64,000 nucleotides of DNA from an uncultured Pelagibacteraceae bacterium (GCA_902635665.1 CACPOX010000002.1:1-64000); one strand, 5' to 3'. Shown: positions 34,526 to 47,040, counted from the stretch's first letter. Translations and numbers: made by a program. Notes: generated by a model from the sequence alone, not told the origin.

Positions 34526-35716
34526 ATGTCAAAAGAAAAATTTGTAAGAAACAAACCCCACTGTAACATTGGGACTATTGGTCATGTCGACCATGGTAAA
34601 ACAACTCTTACTGCCGCGATTACAAATGTATTAGCACAAGCTGGCGGCGGAACTGCAGTTGCTTATGATCAAATTGATAAAGCACCTGAAGAAAAAGAAA
34701 GAGGTATAACAATTTCAACAGCACACGTTGAGTATGAAACTGAAAAAAGACACTATGCTCACGTAGACTGCCCTGGTCATGCTGACTATGTTAAAAATAT
34801 GATCACTGGTGCTGCGCAAATGGACGGAGCAATCTTAGTTGTAAATGCAGCTGATGGCCCGATGCCACAAACAAGAGAACACATTCTTTTAGGAAGACAA
34901 GTTGGTATTCCTGCAATTGTTGTTTATTTAAACAAAGTAGATCAAGTAGATGATAAAGAAATGATTGAACTTGTTGAGGAAGAGATTAGAGAGCTTTTAA
35001 CATCATATAAATACCCAGGTGATAAAACACCTATCGTTAAAGGTTCAGCTTTAGCAGCAGTTGAAGGAAGAGATGATGAAATTGGAAAAAATTCAATTTT
35101 AGAATTGATGAAAGCTGTTGATGAACATATTCCACAACCAGCTAGAGAAGTTGATAAACCATTCTTGATGCCAGTTGAGGACGTATTCTCAATTTCTGGA
35201 AGAGGAACAGTTGCAACCGGAAGAGTTGAATCAGGTGTTATTAAAACTGGTGAAGAAGTTGAAATAGTTGGAATTAGAGAAACTAAAAAATCAGTTTGTA
35301 CTGGAGTTGAGATGTTTAGAAAACTTTTAGACTCTGGTGAAGCTGGTGATAACGTTGGAATTTTATTGAGAGGTATTGAAAGAACCGATATCGAAAGAGG
35401 TCAAGTTCTTTGTAAGCCTGGCTCAATTACTCCACACACTAAATTTGAGGCTCAAGCGTATGTACTTAAAAAAGACGAGGGTGGAAGACACACTCCTTTC
35501 TTTACTAAATACAGACCACAGTTTTATTTTAGAACAACAGATGTTACAGGTGAAGTAGAGTTACCAGCTGGTACAGAAATGGTTATGCCAGGTGATGATG
35601 CTAAATTCACTGTTAAACTAATCACTCCAATCGCTATGGCAGAGAAATTAAACTTTGCAATTAGAGAAGGTGGAAGAACTGTTGGTGCAGGAGTAGTAAC
35701 TAAAATTATAGAGTAA
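34526..35716 (+). CDS. tuf: Translation elongation factor Tu
   Basis: GTPase delivering aminoacyl-tRNA to the ribosome. The 396 residues match. G1 is GHVDHGKT at 19-26, switch I has GITIST, G3 is DCPGHADY and G4 is NKVD. Domains 2 and 3 follow with TGRVESG and the C-terminal [10 protein letters not shown]. The upstream gggaccattgg-like SD is absent; the leader from tRNA-Gly has AGGTAAAAACGTA before ATG, a weak SD. No second tuf is present after fusA in this window. Confidence 0.98.
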   Translation: MSKEKFVRNKPHCNIGTIGHVDHGKTTLTAAITNVLAQAGGGTAVAYDQIDKAPEEKERGITISTAHVEYETEKRHYAHVDCPGHADYVKNMITGAAQMDGAILVVNAADGPMPQTREHILLGRQVGIPAIVVYLNKVDQVDDKEMIELVEEEIRELLTSYKYPGDKTPIVKGSALAAVEGRDDEIGKNSILELMKAVDEHIPQPAREVDKPFLMPVEDVFSISGRGTVATGRVESGVIKTGEEVEIVGIRETKKSVCTGVEMFRKLLDSGEAGDNVGILLRGIERTDIERGQVLCKPGSITPHTKFEAQAYVLKKDEGGRHTPFFTKYRPQFYFRTTDVTGEVELPAGTEMVMPGDDAKFTVKLITPIAMAEKLNFAIREGGRTVGAGVVTKIIE

Positions 35717-35726
35717 CTCTATAAAT

Positions 35727-35802
35727 AGGAGTGTAGCTCAATTGGTAGAGCGCCGGTCTCCAAAACCGGAGGCTGAGGGTTCGAGTCCCTCCGCTCCTGC
35801 CA
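35727..35802 (+). tRNA. tRNA-Trp (anticodon CCA)
   Basis: A 76-base tRNA. Acceptor AGGAGTG/CGCTCCT, discriminator G, encoded CCA. Anticodon stem CCGGT/ACCGG encloses CTCCAAA, giving CCA. It lies 10 bases after tuf and 17 bases before secE, so it must be cut from the same transcript. Confidence 0.97.
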
Positions 35803-35819
35803 ATTTGAGCTAATAGATT

Positions 35820-36011
35820 ATGAGAAACCCGATTAAATTTATACAAGAAGTAAAACAAGAAGCTTTTAAAGTTACTTGGCCAACTTGGAAAGAGACATTG
35901 CAAGGTGCTCTGATGGTATTTGTAATGGCAGTTGTAATGTCTTTGTTTTTTCTTCTTTTAGATCAGGTTTTGAAATTTTTCTTAGAACTTTTACTTAAAG
36001 TGAGCATATAA
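35820..36011 (+). CDS. secE: Preprotein translocase subunit SecE
   Basis: A 63-residue minimal SecE: an amphipathic N-terminal helix (FIQEVKQEAFKVTWPTWKET with the conserved TWP) followed by one membrane span at about 30-58. It clamps SecY in the inner membrane. It lacks the two extra N-terminal spans of E. coli SecE, as usual outside enterobacteria. It overlaps nusG by one base. Confidence 0.95.
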   Translation: MRNPIKFIQEVKQEAFKVTWPTWKETLQGALMVFVMAVVMSLFFLLLDQVLKFFLELLLKVSI

Positions 36012-36541
36012 TGAAAAATTGGTACATAGTTCAGTCTCATTCTAGTTTTGAAAATAAGGTTGCTAACTTAATTAAGGAAGAAGTAGATAAAGCTAAAATT
36101 GCTGACAAATTTGAGGAAATTATTGTACCAACCCATGATGTTACTGAGGTTAAAAGAGGAAAAAGAATTCAAAGAAAAAAAAAATACTTTCCTGGATATG
36201 TATTAATAAAGAGTGAGATGGATAATAATATTTACCACATGATTAAAAACATAAAGAGGGTAAGTGGATTTTTAGGTACCAAAGGTATTCCAGTTCCAGT
36301 TTCAGATAAAGAGGTGGAGAAAATTTTAGGTCAAATCAAAGATGGTGTGGCACAGCCGAAATCAGGTGTAGATTACAGTGTTGGAGAAAAAGTTCAGGTT
36401 GTAGATGGTCCATTTGCATCATTTACTGGAATGATCGAAGAAATTGATGAAGAAAAAGCTAGACTTAAGGTGTCAGTTTCTATATTTGGTCGTCCTACAC
36501 CTGTAGATTTAGAATATAATCAGGTCGAGAAGGTAAGTTAA
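36011..36541 (+). CDS. nusG: Transcription antitermination factor NusG
   Basis: A 176-residue NusG. The N-terminal NGN domain begins [18 protein letters not shown] and binds RNA polymerase. The C-terminal KOW domain (about 125-176) has [23 protein letters not shown] and contacts S10 or Rho. It overlaps secE and rplK by one base each. Confidence 0.96.
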   Translation: MKNWYIVQSHSSFENKVANLIKEEVDKAKIADKFEEIIVPTHDVTEVKRGKRIQRKKKYFPGYVLIKSEMDNNIYHMIKNIKRVSGFLGTKGIPVPVSDKEVEKILGQIKDGVAQPKSGVDYSVGEKVQVVDGPFASFTGMIEEIDEEKARLKVSVSIFGRPTPVDLEYNQVEKVS

Positions 36542-36966
36542 TGGCAAAAGAAATCAGTGGGTTTATAAAATTACAAATTAAAGGTGGTCAAGCTAACCCA
36601 GCTCCACCAGTTGGTCCTGCATTAGGTCAACGTGGTGTAAATATAATGGAATTTTGCAAAGCGTTTAATGACAAAACAAAATCAATGGCAGGCAAACCTG
36701 TGCCAGTTGAAATTACAGTATATAAAGACAAAAAATTTGATTTTAAAATCAAATCACCACCAGCATCATTTTATATTAAAGAAGCAGTAAAACTTAAAGG
36801 TGGTTCAAAAGAACCTGGAAGAAACATTGTTGCTTCAATTTCTAAAAAACAATTAGAGAGTATAGCTAAAGAAAAAATGAATGATTTAAATGCACATGAT
36901 ATTGAAGAAGCTGTAAAAATTATTGCAGGATCAGCTAGATCAATGGGTATCGAGGTAAAAGAATAA
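36541..36966 (+). CDS. rplK: 50S ribosomal protein L11
   Basis: A 141-residue L11 of the GTPase-associated centre. The N-terminal domain holds [19 protein letters not shown], the proline-rich switch; the C-terminal domain binds 23S rRNA and ends with [11 protein letters not shown]. It overlaps the neighbours nusG and rplA by one base. Confidence 0.97.
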   Translation: MAKEISGFIKLQIKGGQANPAPPVGPALGQRGVNIMEFCKAFNDKTKSMAGKPVPVEITVYKDKKFDFKIKSPPASFYIKEAVKLKGGSKEPGRNIVASISKKQLESIAKEKMNDLNAHDIEEAVKIIAGSARSMGIEVKE

Positions 36967-37655
36967 TGGCATCAAAAAGATTTAAAAAATTACCTGAAAA
37001 AACTAAAGACCTAAGCGCTGAGTCTATTGAAAAATTGTTACCTGAGCTTAAGAAAAACTGTACAACTAAATTTGATGAGTCTTTAGATTTAAGTTTTCAA
37101 ATAAACAACAAACAAAAGAAAAGTGAAGTTAACATTAGAACTGTAGTTAATTTACCTGGTGGAACAGGTAAGAAAGTAAAAGTTGCTGTAGTTTGTGAGG
37201 ATAATAAATCAAAAGATGCAAAAGATGCGGGTGCAGATATTGTAGGTGGTGATGAGTTTATTGAAAGAATTAAAGATGGAGAGTTAAATTTTGAAAAATT
37301 AATTTGTACACCGGGAATGATGATTAAACTTTCTAAATTAGGAAAAGTTTTAGGACCAAAAGGTTTAATGCCCAACCCTAAACTTGGTTCGGTTTCAGAT
37401 AATATTAAAGAGGCGGTAACTAATGCTAAATCTGGTCAAGTAGAAATTAGAAATGATAAAGACGGAAACATTGGAGTTAGTATTGGTAAAAAATCTTTTA
37501 GTGACGATCAATTACTAAAAAACTACAATTCTATCTTAGATGCTTTAGAAAAAGAGAAATCAAATAACACCTTAAAAGGAGATTTAATTAGAAGTGTATT
37601 TGCCACATCCACAATGGGTGTTTCATACAAAGTTAAATTAGGTAAATCTATATAG
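36966..37655 (+). CDS. rplA: 50S ribosomal protein L1
   Basis: A 229-residue L1 of the mobile L1 stalk. The segments MMIKLSKLGKVLGPKGLMPNPK and the late TSTMGVSYKV are diagnostic. In many bacteria L1 represses its own operon by binding an rplK leader; here rplK follows nusG directly, so no separate leader of that type is visible. Confidence 0.97.
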   Translation: MASKRFKKLPEKTKDLSAESIEKLLPELKKNCTTKFDESLDLSFQINNKQKKSEVNIRTVVNLPGGTGKKVKVAVVCEDNKSKDAKDAGADIVGGDEFIERIKDGELNFEKLICTPGMMIKLSKLGKVLGPKGLMPNPKLGSVSDNIKEAVTNAKSGQVEIRNDKDGNIGVSIGKKSFSDDQLLKNYNSILDALEKEKSNNTLKGDLIRSVFATSTMGVSYKVKLGKSI

Positions 37656-37657
37656 TT

Positions 37658-38179
37658 ATGATGAATAAGGAACAAAAGAAAAATTATATTGAAGAAATGA
37701 CCAGTAAGTTTGAAAACAGCAAAGCTGTTATGGTTACCCATTATCAAGGTTTAACTATGACTCAATTAGATGAATTGAGAGCGAAAATGAGAGAACATGG
37801 AATAATTTTCAAAATTACAAAAAACAGAATTACAAAATTAGCTTTAGAAAAAACAAAGTGTAAAGATCTATCAAATTTATTTACTGGTCCTACGGCAGTT
37901 GCATTTGGAGAGGATGCTATAATGTCAGCAAGGATTCTTTCAAAATTTGCAAAAGATAACGAAAACCTAAAATTAATTGGTGGAATCATGGATAACGAGG
38001 TCTTAGATCAGGCCGGTGTCCAAAATGTAGCAAGTTTACCTACATTAGATGAAGCAAGAGCTAATATTGTGGGTATTTTGAATGCTTCTGCATCTAAATT
38101 AATCAGTATTTTGCTTGCACATTCAGAAAAAATGAGTAGTTTGGCGGCAGAAAATTCTGAAACACAACCCAAAGAGTAA
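37658..38179 (+). CDS. rplJ: 50S ribosomal protein L10
   Basis: A 173-residue L10, base of the L7/L12 stalk. The N-terminal domain starts [19 protein letters not shown], followed by [12 protein letters not shown]. The C-terminal helix binds L7/L12 dimers. Two adjacent ATG codons are available at the start; I use the first. The gap to rplA is two bases, leaving no space for an L10 leader. Confidence 0.96.
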   Translation: MMNKEQKKNYIEEMTSKFENSKAVMVTHYQGLTMTQLDELRAKMREHGIIFKITKNRITKLALEKTKCKDLSNLFTGPTAVAFGEDAIMSARILSKFAKDNENLKLIGGIMDNEVLDQAGVQNVASLPTLDEARANIVGILNASASKLISILLAHSEKMSSLAAENSETQPKE

Positions 38180-38184
38180 AACAT

Positions 38185-38550
38185 ATGCCTGACCTTAACA
38201 AAATTATTGAAGACTTATCAAGTTTGACTGTTGCAGAGGCAGCAGAACTATCAAAACAATTAGAAGAAAAATGGGGTGTAACTCCTATGGCAGCAGCAGC
38301 TCCAGCAGCAGCAGGTGGTGCAGCTCCAGCAGAAGATAAAGATGATTTTATAATCATGTTAGTTTCTGCAGGTGATAAAAAAATTAATGTTATCAAAGAA
38401 GTAAGAGCAGCTACTTCATTAGGTTTAAAAGAAGCTAAAGATCTTGTAGAGGGAGCACCAAAAGAAGTTAAATCTGGTGTAAACAAAAAAGATGCTGAAG
38501 AGATCAAAGCTAAATTAGAAGCTGCTGGCGCTAAAGTAGAACTTAAATAA
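38185..38550 (+). CDS. rplL: 50S ribosomal protein L7/L12
   Basis: A 121-residue stalk protein. The N-terminal dimerisation helix pair is followed by an Ala/Pro/Gly hinge (about 33-50) and the C-terminal factor-binding domain with [25 protein letters not shown]. It is followed by a perfect hairpin before rpoB, where expression levels of stalk and polymerase typically diverge. Confidence 0.97.
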   Translation: MPDLNKIIEDLSSLTVAEAAELSKQLEEKWGVTPMAAAAPAAAGGAAPAEDKDDFIIMLVSAGDKKINVIKEVRAATSLGLKEAKDLVEGAPKEVKSGVNKKDAEEIKAKLEAAGAKVELK

Positions 38551-38570
38551 ATTAAAAAGAAAGAATTCGA

Positions 38571-38594
38571 ATACTGATTATTTTTAATCAGTAT
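38571..38594 (+). promoter_or_regulatory. Perfect hairpin between rplL and rpoB
   Basis: ATACTGATTA / TAATCAGTAT is a perfect 10-bp inverted repeat with a TTTT loop, 20 bases after the rplL stop and 12 bases before the rpoB ATG. In E. coli this spacer holds an attenuator and an RNase III site. A partial terminator or processing stem is the likely role here. Confidence 0.65.
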
Positions 38595-38606
38595 TTATAA
38601 ACATAG

Positions 38607-41600
38607 ATGCAATTATCTTTTACTGAAAAGAAAAACATAAGAAAAAGTTTTGGTAAACTTAAAGAAGGTTTGTCTATACCAAACTTAATAGAAGTTCAGA
38701 AAAATTCTTATAAAGAATTAACAGAATTTAATGCAGAAGTTTCCGAGCTTACTAAAGGTTTTGACAGAGTATTTAAAAGCATTTTTCCAATTGAGGATTT
38801 AAATGACAAAGCTACTTTAGAATACGTTTCGTATAGATTGGAAAAACCAAAATTTGATGTTGAAGAATGTATAACAAGAGGTCTTACATATTCATCTGCA
38901 CTCAAGTGTACTTTAAGGTTAGTAGTTTACGAAATAGATCAAGAAAATAGTACTAAGGATATTTTGTCAGCTAAAGAGCAAGAAGTTTATATGGGCGAAG
39001 TTCCTATGATGACCAATAGTGGAACTTTTATTACGAATGGAGTGCAAAGAGTTGTTGTAAACCAAATGCATAGAAGCCCTGGTGTATTTTTTGATCATGA
39101 CAAAGGAAAAACACATGCAAGTGGTAAACTTTTATTTAACTGCAGGGTTATACCTAATAGAGGTTCATGGTTAGATTTTGAATATGATGTTAAGGATTTT
39201 TTATATTTTAAAATTGACAGAAAAAAGAAAATTTTTTCCTCTACTTTATTATTAGCATTAGGTTATACAAAATCAGAAATAGTAGATGAATTCTATGAAA
39301 GTGAACAATATACTTTTGATCCAAAAACAGAAAAGTGGAAAACTAAATTTAATCCTGAAAATTACAAAGCTAAAAATTTTTCAGAAGAAGTAGTTGATGC
39401 TAAAACTGGCGATGTGGTAATTAACTTAGGAGATAAAATAAATTTCTTAAGCGCAAAAAAATTAGCTAATGATGGTCTAAAAGACATATTAGTTTCAAGA
39501 GAATCTTTATTTGGTAAATTTTTGCATAGAGATGTAAAAATAAATGAAGATGAAGATGGAGTGTATAAAATTGGTACTGAATTAAATGATACAATAATTC
39601 AACAAATTTTGGACGCAAATATACATACTCTTCAAATTTCAGTTACAAATTCTATAAATAAAGGACCTTATTTACTTACAACTATCTTAGCAGATAAAAA
39701 TAATACCAAAGATGAAGCTATCACAGAAATTTATAAAATGTTAAGACCTGGTGAGCCACCGACTATAGAGATAGCAACACAAATATTTAATAACCTTTTC
39801 TTTAGCTCAGATAGATATGATTTATCCGATGTTGGAAGAGTTAAAATGAACTCAAGATTAAATCAAGAATGTTCTGATAAAATTACAATATTAAGAAATG
39901 ATGATATCATAGCTATCATTCATAAAATGTTAGATTTACGTGATGGTAAGGATGATGTTGATGACATAGATCACTTAGGAAATAGAAGAGTGCGTTCTGT
40001 TGGAGAGCTAGTAGAAAATCAAGCCAGAATTGGTGTTTATAGAATGGAAAGAGCCATTAAAGAAAAAATGACAACTTTAGATGTTGAGTCAGCTATGCCT
40101 CAAGATTTAATTAATGCAAAACCATTAACCGTTTCACTCAAAGATTTTTTTGCAAGTTCACAACTTTCCCAGTTTATGGACCAAACAAATCCATTATCTG
40201 AGATCACTCATAAAAGAAGAGTTTCAGCATTAGGCCCAGGTGGTTTAACAAGAGAAAGAGCAGGTTTTGAAGTTCGAGACGTGCATCCAACTCACTATGG
40301 AAGAATCTGCCCAATTGAGACACCAGAAGGTCCAAATATTGGTTTGATTAATAGTTTATCAACGTATGCAAAAATTAACAAATATGGATTCATAGAGAGT
40401 CCTTATAAAAAAGTTAAAGACGGTGTTGTTCAGGACAAAGTCGAATACTTATCAGCAATGGAAGAGACGAAATTTACTATTGCTCAAGCAAATACAAAAC
40501 TTGATAAAAATGGAAAAATTATTGAGGAATTAGTTTCATGTAGACAAAATTTAAACTTTCTTTTAGCTAAACCCGATACTATTGACTACATTGATGTGTC
40601 ACCCAAACAACTAGTTTCAGTTGCAGCTTCATTAATTCCGTTTTTAGAAAATGATGATGCAAACAGAGCGTTAATGGGATCGAACATGATGAGACAGGCT
40701 GTTCCGTTGTTAAAACCTGAGTCACCTCTCGTTGGTACAGGAATTGAAAGCGATGTTGCTTTAGACTCCGGGGTAACTATTGTAGCTAAACGTGATGGTG
40801 TCGTTGATAAAATAGATGGTAAGAGAATTGTTATAAAAGTAACTGAAGAAACAGATTTTAGTAAGTCTGGTGTTGATATCTATAACCTTCAAAAATTTAA
40901 AAGATCAAACCAAAATACATGTATCAACCAAAGACCATTAGTTAGAGTTGGTGATAAAGTTAAATCTGGAGATATCATTGCCGATGGGCCTTCAACAAAA
41001 TTAGGTGAGCTTGCGTTAGGTAAGAATGTAACAGTCGCATTCATGCCGTGGCAAGGTTACAACTTTGAAGACTCAATCCTAATTTCAGAAAGATGTGTTA
41101 CTGATGATGTTTTTACATCTGTTCACATTGTTGAATATGAAATTATGGCGAGAGATACAAAACTAGGCGAAGAAGAAATAACAAGAGATATACCAAATGT
41201 AAATGAAGAAGCTTTAAAAAACCTTGATGAATCTGGAATAGTTTATATTGGTGCTGAAGTAAATGCTGGAGACATTTTAGTTGGTAAAGTTACCCCAAAA
41301 GGTGACTCAGCATCTGGACCTGAGGAAAAATTATTAAGATCAATTTTTGGAGAAAAAGCTATTGATGTTACCGACACATCTTTAAGAATGTCCAGAGGAT
41401 CAAGTGGAACTGTTGTTGACGTAAGAGTGTTTAACAGACATGGAATTGAGAAAGATGAAAGATCAATAACTATCGAAAGAGCTGAAATTGAACAAGTTCA
41501 ACAAGATAAAATTGTTGAGGAAGAAATACTGGAGAGAAGTATTAAACAAAGAGCATCACAATTCCTGTCAGGATCATCTTTAACTAAAAAAGTAAAAGAT

Positions 41601-42695
41601 TTATCCGAAGGAACTAAGTTAGATTTTGATACAATCAATAAACTATCAATTAATGATGTATTCAAAATCACTGTAGGAAATGTAAATGACGAAGCAACAT
41701 TAGCACAATTAAAAGATCAATATAATAAAGCAAAACAAGACATAACTGAGAGATTTGAAGATAAAGTTTTAAAAATTAGAAGTGGTGATGATTTGTTACC
41801 AAGTGTTATGAAAATGGTAAAAGTATTCGTTGCAATAAAAAGAAGATTAAGACCTGGTGATAAGATGTCTGGAAGACATGGAAATAAAGGAGTTGTAAGT
41901 AAAATTGTACCTGTTGAAGATATGCCATATAGAGAAGATGGTAGACCAGTTGATATTGTATTAAATCCTCTGGGTGTTCCAAGTAGGATGAATGTTGGAC
42001 AAATTTTAGAGACACATTTGGGTTGGGCATGTAAAGAATTTGGTGAACAAGTTAAAAATTTAGTTAACGAAAATAACAAAAAAATTGAAAGAACAGAAAA
42101 AATCGAAAAATTCTTAAAATCTGTATATGGAGAAGAAATTTTTAAAGATAAAGTAGATAAGTTAAGCAAGAGTGAATTTAAAGATCTTTGTGAAAATTTA
42201 CAAAATGGTATCGCAATCTCAACGCCTGTTTTTGATGGTGCGAAAGAAAAAAATGTTACAGAGATGCTTGAACTAGCAAATTTACCAGGATCTGGACAAA
42301 CTTACCTATGGGACGGAAGAACAGGAGAAAAATTTGATAGGCCAGTTACTGTTGGAATAATTTACATGCTAAAACTTCATCACTTAGTTGAAGATAAAAT
42401 TCATGCAAGATCTACCGGACCTTATAGTTTAGTTACTCAACAACCACTTGGTGGTAAGGCTCAATTAGGTGGTCAAAGATTTGGTGAAATGGAGGTGTGG
42501 GCACTTGAAGCATATGGTGCATCATATACATTGCAGGAAATTTTAACTGTTAAATCCGATGACGTTGCAGGAAGAGTTAAAGTTTATGAAACCATAGTTA
42601 AAGGCGAAGAAAACTTTGAATCTGGAATCCCAGAGTCATTTAACGTTTTAGTTAAAGAGATTAAATCATTAGCATTAAATGTGGAGCTTAATTAA
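38607..42695 (+). CDS. rpoB: DNA-directed RNA polymerase subunit beta
   Basis: A 1362-residue beta subunit. Signature regions include the rifampicin-pocket segment [21 protein letters not shown] in two overlapping blocks near 515-535, [36 protein letters not shown], the active-site [15 protein letters not shown], and the C-terminal clamp contact [18 protein letters not shown]. The length and domain order are normal. It overlaps rpoC by one base. Confidence 0.98.
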   Translation: MQLSFTEKKNIRKSFGKLKEGLSIPNLIEVQKNSYKELTEFNAEVSELTKGFDRVFKSIFPIEDLNDKATLEYVSYRLEKPKFDVEECITRGLTYSSALKCTLRLVVYEIDQENSTKDILSAKEQEVYMGEVPMMTNSGTFITNGVQRVVVNQMHRSPGVFFDHDKGKTHASGKLLFNCRVIPNRGSWLDFEYDVKDFLYFKIDRKKKIFSSTLLLALGYTKSEIVDEFYESEQYTFDPKTEKWKTKFNPENYKAKNFSEEVVDAKTGDVVINLGDKINFLSAKKLANDGLKDILVSRESLFGKFLHRDVKINEDEDGVYKIGTELNDTIIQQILDANIHTLQISVTNSINKGPYLLTTILADKNNTKDEAITEIYKMLRPGEPPTIEIATQIFNNLFFSSDRYDLSDVGRVKMNSRLNQECSDKITILRNDDIIAIIHKMLDLRDGKDDVDDIDHLGNRRVRSVGELVENQARIGVYRMERAIKEKMTTLDVESAMPQDLINAKPLTVSLKDFFASSQLSQFMDQTNPLSEITHKRRVSALGPGGLTRERAGFEVRDVHPTHYGRICPIETPEGPNIGLINSLSTYAKINKYGFIESPYKKVKDGVVQDKVEYLSAMEETKFTIAQANTKLDKNGKIIEELVSCRQNLNFLLAKPDTIDYIDVSPKQLVSVAASLIPFLENDDANRALMGSNMMRQAVPLLKPESPLVGTGIESDVALDSGVTIVAKRDGVVDKIDGKRIVIKVTEETDFSKSGVDIYNLQKFKRSNQNTCINQRPLVRVGDKVKSGDIIADGPSTKLGELALGKNVTVAFMPWQGYNFEDSILISERCVTDDVFTSVHIVEYEIMARDTKLGEEEITRDIPNVNEEALKNLDESGIVYIGAEVNAGDILVGKVTPKGDSASGPEEKLLRSIFGEKAIDVTDTSLRMSRGSSGTVVDVRVFNRHGIEKDERSITIERAEIEQVQQDKIVEEEILERSIKQRASQFLSGSSLTKKVKDLSEGTKLDFDTINKLSINDVFKITVGNVNDEATLAQLKDQYNKAKQDITERFEDKVLKIRSGDDLLPSVMKMVKVFVAIKRRLRPGDKMSGRHGNKGVVSKIVPVEDMPYREDGRPVDIVLNPLGVPSRMNVGQILETHLGWACKEFGEQVKNLVNENNKKIERTEKIEKFLKSVYGEEIFKDKVDKLSKSEFKDLCENLQNGIAISTPVFDGAKEKNVTEMLELANLPGSGQTYLWDGRTGEKFDRPVTVGIIYMLKLHHLVEDKIHARSTGPYSLVTQQPLGGKAQLGGQRFGEMEVWALEAYGASYTLQEILTVKSDDVAGRVKVYETIVKGEENFESGIPESFNVLVKEIKSLALNVELN

Positions 42696-45600
42696 TGAAA
42701 AAAGAATTAACAGATCTATTTAAGGGTAGCGAAATTTCAGAAGCTCAAAATTTTAATAGCATTAAAATTTCACTTGCTAGCCCAGAGAAGATTAAATCAT
42801 GGACATTTGGTGAAATTAAAAAGCCTGAAACAATTAATTATAGAACGTTTAGACCTGAAAAAGATGGTTTGTTCTGTGCAAGGATTTTTGGACCAATAAA
42901 AGATTATGAATGTTTATGCGGTAAGTATAAACGAATGAAATTTAGAGGGATTATATGTGAGAAATGTGGTGTTGAGGTTACAAAATCAAATGTAAGACGA
43001 GAAAGAATGGGCCACATTAATCTTGCTACACCGGTAGCACATATTTGGTTCTTGAAGTCTCTTCCAAGCAGAATTGCTTTAACAGTAGACATGAAATTAA
43101 AAGAAATTGAGAGAGTCCTTTATTTTGAAAACTTCATAGTAATAGAACCTGGTTTAACTGGTTTACAAAAAAATCAACTTTTAAATGAAGAAGAATTAGC
43201 AAAATACCAGGATGAATTTGGTGAAGAGAGCTTTACAGCAGGAATTGGAGCTGAGGCCGTTCTAGAGATGCTTAAAAATTTAGATTTAGAATTAGAGAGA
43301 AAAAATCTTGTTAGCTTTATTAAAGAAACCAAATCAAAAGTTAACGAGGAAAGAGCAATTAAAAGATTAAAATTAATAGAGTCATTTATTGAAACAGGTC
43401 AAAAACCTGAATGGATGATTATGACTGTTGTACCAGTTATACCACCAGAATTAAGACCATTAGTTCCTCTAGATGGTGGAAGATTTGCTACTTCAGATCT
43501 TAACGATTTATACAGAAGAGTAATTAACAGAAATAACAGATTAAAGAGATTAATGGATCTTAAAGCCCCAGATATCATTGTTAGAAATGAAAAAAGGATG
43601 CTGCAAGAGTCTGTTGATGCTCTTTTTGATAACGGAAGAAGAGGTAGAGTAATTACAGGTACAGGTAAGAGACCACTTAAATCTCTTGCTGAAATGTTAA
43701 AAGGTAAGCAAGGAAGATTTAGACAAAATTTATTAGGTAAAAGAGTTGACTATTCAGGAAGATCAGTGATTGTTGTTGGTCCAGATTTAAAACTTCATGA
43801 GTGTGGTTTGCCAAAAAAAATGGCTTTAGAATTATTTAAACCATTTTTATATGCAAGATTAAATAAACTAGGTTTAGCTTCAACAATTAAACAAGCTAAA
43901 AAATTAGTTGAAAAAGAAACTAATGCAGTTTGGGATGCTTTAGAATTAATTGTTAGAGAGCATCCGGTACTTTTAAATAGAGCGCCAACACTTCATAGAC
44001 TTGGTGTTCAAGCATTTGAGCCAAAATTAATTGAAGGTGATGCAATTGAATTACACCCTTTAACTTGTGCAGCATTTAATGCTGACTTCGATGGTGACCA
44101 AATGGCAGTTCACGTTCCATTAAGTTTAGAAGCACAATTAGAGGCAAGAATTTTAATGTTATCTACAAATAACATTCTTTCTCCATCAAATGGTAAACCA
44201 ATTATTGTTCCAAGTCAGGATATGATTTTAGGAATTTACTATCTTTCACAAGAGCCAATATCTGATAAACCCGCTGGATACTTTACAAATTCAGATCAAA
44301 TTGAATTTGCATTATCATCTGGTCAAATAAATGTACATAGCACTATTATTTCAAGATTTGAGACTGTAGATGATCAAGGTAATAAAAAAATGGAAAAATA
44401 CACTTCTACAGCTGGAAGATTTTTATTAGCAAATTTATTACCTAAAAATAGTAACATTAAGTTCTCTTTAGTAGATAGATTATTACCTAAAAAAGTAGTT
44501 TCGGAAATAATTGACGTTGTATTTAGATTTTGTGGTCAAAAAACAACTGTAATTTTCTGTGACAAGCTTAAAGATTTAGGATTTAAACATGCATTTAAAG
44601 CAGGAATTTCATTTGGAAAAGACGATCTTGTAATTCCTGAAAATAAAACTCAATTAATTGATGATACTAAGAAATTAATTGCAGATTATGAAACTCAATA
44701 TGCTGAAGGTTTAATTACAAGAGGTGAAAAATACAACAAAGTTGTTGATGCTTGGTCAAAGTGTACAGATAAAGTTGCCGGAGAAATGATGAAAGGAATT
44801 TCAGCTACAGAAAAAACTGACGAAGGATTGAAAATAAATTCTGTATTTATGATGGCAGACAGTGGAGCTAGAGGATCTGCTGCTCAAATGAAACAATTAG
44901 CTGGTATGAGAGGTTTGATTGCTAAACCTTCAGGTGAAATTATTGAAAGTCCAATTATCTCAAACTTTAAAGAGGGATTAACTGCTTTGGAGTATTTCAA
45001 CTCAACACACGGAGCTAGAAAAGGTTTAGCAGATACAGCGCTTAAAACAGCTAGTTCTGGATATTTGACGAGAAGACTTTGCGATGTGGCTCAAGATTTA
45101 ACGGTCACCAAAAAAGCTTGTGATTGTAAAAATCCAGGATTTATCGAGCTTTCTGAAATTTTAGAAGGTGGTAATGTAGTAGTTAGCCTTTCTGAAAGAG
45201 CGCTAGGTAGAGTTACATTTGATGAGGTTAAACATCCTTTAACTGGTGAAGTAATAATCAAAAAACAAACCATGATCGATGAGGCTGGATGCGATAAAAT
45301 TGATGCTGCAGGGGTAAAATCAATAAAAGTTTACTCAGTAATGACTTGTGGTTCAAAAGAAGGTGTTTGTGCTATTTCTTACGGAAGAGATTTATCTAGA
45401 GGTAAAATGGTTCACGTTGGTGAAGCTATTGGAATGATCTCTGCACAGTCAATCGGTGAACCAGGAACACAGTTAACAATGAGAACTTTCCACGTAGGAG
45501 GAACTGCTTCTGTTAAACAAGACTCACAAATTGTAACTAAAAATGAAGGAACATTAAAAATTATAAACTCAAATATATTAGAGGACTCTAAAAAGAATTT

Positions 45601-46873
45601 AATTGTAATGGGTAGAAATACACAGCTTTCAATTGAGGATGATAATGGAGTTCAAATTGCAGTTTATAAAGTTGCATATGGATCAAGATTATTTTTTAAT
45701 AACGGTGATAAAGTAAAAGCGAATACTAAAATATGTGAATGGGATCCTTACACAACACCAGTTATAGCAGAGAAAAGTGGTACAGCTAGTTATGTAGATT
45801 TAATCGACGGTGTATCAATTCAAGAAACTACTGACGATGCAACAGGAATTTCTTCTAAATCAGTAATTGATTGGAGAGGTCAATCAAAAAGTACTGATTT
45901 AAAACCTAGAATTACTCTAAGAGATGAAAAAGGAAATGTGATTAAAAAAGCTGATGATAATGAAGCTAGATATTATTTAGTACCAGATTCGATTTTATCA
46001 ATTAAAGACGGTCAAAAAGTTTATGCAGGTGACGTAATTGCAAGATTACCAAAGGAAACTACAAAAACAAAAGATATTACCGGAGGTCTTCCAAGAGTTG
46101 CTGAGTTATTTGAAGCTAGAAAAGCTAAGGATAGTGCAATCATTGCAGAAAATGATGGTAGTGTTGTTTTTGGTAAAGAAGTAAGAGGTAAACAAAGAGT
46201 ATCTATTGTTCCTGAAGATGGATCAGAACCTTCAAATTATTTAATTCCAAAAGGTAAACATATCAATTTCAATCCTGGTGAAAAAATTCAAAAAGGAGAG
46301 TATCTTTTAGATGGCCAACCACTGCCACATGATATTTTAAGAATTTTAGGAATCAAAGAATTAACAGAATATTTTGTTAATCAAGTTCAAGAAGTCTATA
46401 GATTACAAGGTGTAATAATAAACGATAAGCATATTGAAACTATTTTAAGACAAATGCTTAAAAAAGTTGAAGTTAAAGTATCAGGTGACTCAAGTTATTT
46501 ACCTGGTGAAGTGATTGATAGAATTAAGTTTGATAATACTAATGAAAAATTGGTTGCAGATGGAAAAACACCAGCTGTTGGTGAAAGAGTTTTAATGGGA
46601 ATCACTAAAGCCTCACTTCAAACTGAATCATTTATTTCAGCTGCTTCCTTCCAAGAAACAACAAGAGTATTAACCGATGCTGCAATTAAAGGAAAAGTTG
46701 ACCCATTAAATGGCCTAAAAGAGAACGTAATTGTTGGAAGATTAGTTCCTGCAGGTACTGGTAATATTAAAAATAGATGGAACAATAAAGCTCTAGAGGA
46801 TGATAATAATTTCTTAACAGAGCAGGAAAAAATAGAAGCTTCAGAACCTGAAGAAACACAAGCAAATCAATAA
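42695..46873 (+). CDS. rpoC: DNA-directed RNA polymerase subunit beta'
   Basis: A 1392-residue beta' subunit. The N-terminal zinc ribbon has CLCGKYK and CEKCGVEV (about 70-90). The catalytic Mg motif is [13 protein letters not shown] second zinc site uses CDCKNPGF and [15 protein letters not shown]. The trigger loop region [16 protein letters not shown] is intact. The C-terminus ends in a short acidic tail. Confidence 0.98.
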   Translation: MKKELTDLFKGSEISEAQNFNSIKISLASPEKIKSWTFGEIKKPETINYRTFRPEKDGLFCARIFGPIKDYECLCGKYKRMKFRGIICEKCGVEVTKSNVRRERMGHINLATPVAHIWFLKSLPSRIALTVDMKLKEIERVLYFENFIVIEPGLTGLQKNQLLNEEELAKYQDEFGEESFTAGIGAEAVLEMLKNLDLELERKNLVSFIKETKSKVNEERAIKRLKLIESFIETGQKPEWMIMTVVPVIPPELRPLVPLDGGRFATSDLNDLYRRVINRNNRLKRLMDLKAPDIIVRNEKRMLQESVDALFDNGRRGRVITGTGKRPLKSLAEMLKGKQGRFRQNLLGKRVDYSGRSVIVVGPDLKLHECGLPKKMALELFKPFLYARLNKLGLASTIKQAKKLVEKETNAVWDALELIVREHPVLLNRAPTLHRLGVQAFEPKLIEGDAIELHPLTCAAFNADFDGDQMAVHVPLSLEAQLEARILMLSTNNILSPSNGKPIIVPSQDMILGIYYLSQEPISDKPAGYFTNSDQIEFALSSGQINVHSTIISRFETVDDQGNKKMEKYTSTAGRFLLANLLPKNSNIKFSLVDRLLPKKVVSEIIDVVFRFCGQKTTVIFCDKLKDLGFKHAFKAGISFGKDDLVIPENKTQLIDDTKKLIADYETQYAEGLITRGEKYNKVVDAWSKCTDKVAGEMMKGISATEKTDEGLKINSVFMMADSGARGSAAQMKQLAGMRGLIAKPSGEIIESPIISNFKEGLTALEYFNSTHGARKGLADTALKTASSGYLTRRLCDVAQDLTVTKKACDCKNPGFIELSEILEGGNVVVSLSERALGRVTFDEVKHPLTGEVIIKKQTMIDEAGCDKIDAAGVKSIKVYSVMTCGSKEGVCAISYGRDLSRGKMVHVGEAIGMISAQSIGEPGTQLTMRTFHVGGTASVKQDSQIVTKNEGTLKIINSNILEDSKKNLIVMGRNTQLSIEDDNGVQIAVYKVAYGSRLFFNNGDKVKANTKICEWDPYTTPVIAEKSGTASYVDLIDGVSIQETTDDATGISSKSVIDWRGQSKSTDLKPRITLRDEKGNVIKKADDNEARYYLVPDSILSIKDGQKVYAGDVIARLPKETTKTKDITGGLPRVAELFEARKAKDSAIIAENDGSVVFGKEVRGKQRVSIVPEDGSEPSNYLIPKGKHINFNPGEKIQKGEYLLDGQPLPHDILRILGIKELTEYFVNQVQEVYRLQGVIINDKHIETILRQMLKKVEVKVSGDSSYLPGEVIDRIKFDNTNEKLVADGKTPAVGERVLMGITKASLQTESFISAASFQETTRVLTDAAIKGKVDPLNGLKENVIVGRLVPAGTGNIKNRWNNKALEDDNNFLTEQEKIEASEPEETQANQ

Positions 46874-46902
46874 AAAAATCGCCTAAAAATTGCAGTTTTA
46901 GT

Positions 46903-46930
46903 TTGACAAAGGTCTATTAATAAGTAATTT
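46903..46930 (+). promoter_or_regulatory. Candidate promoter for the rpsL operon
   Basis: A consensus TTGACA at 46903-46908, then, after 16 bases, TAATTT (46925-46930), a weak -10. A weak stem CTAAAA/TTTTAG (46883-46901) just upstream might end the rpoBC transcript. The exact -10 is uncertain because a start site 7 bases on would fall inside the leader stem at 46931. Confidence 0.45.
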
Positions 46931-46994
46931 GGCGATGTTTTTGGTTGGAATGTAGTACTTCTAATAGTACTAAACGCTGCCACAAAATAACCTG
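46931..46994 (+). ncRNA. Structured rpsL (S12) leader RNA candidate
   Basis: GGCGATGTTT (46931-46940) can pair with AAACGCTGCC (46972-46981) with one mismatch and two G-U pairs. Inside it, AGTAC (46954-46958) pairs with GTACT (46967-46971). The loop bases GGTT (46943-46946) can pair with AACC (46989-46992) downstream of the main stem, forming a possible pseudoknot. The region is richer in G+C than other gaps here. A cis-regulatory RNA ahead of the S12 gene has been reported in 'Candidatus Pelagibacter ubique', so I infer ribosomal-protein autoregulation. The folding was done by eye. Confidence 0.6.
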
Positions 46995-47040
46995 TCAGTT
47001 ATTTTCATCTAAAAATAAATTAATTAATTTTAAAATATTT

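Noticed and set aside
41717..42169. 150-codon open frame antisense to rpoB, and similar antisense frames in other housekeeping genes
   Set aside because: Shadows of AT-rich codon usage; no family similarity, no start signals, and fully inside strongly conserved genes.
46945..47040. N-terminal extension of S12 by 32 residues
   Set aside because: It runs through the structured leader, and S12 proteins start MPTINQL.
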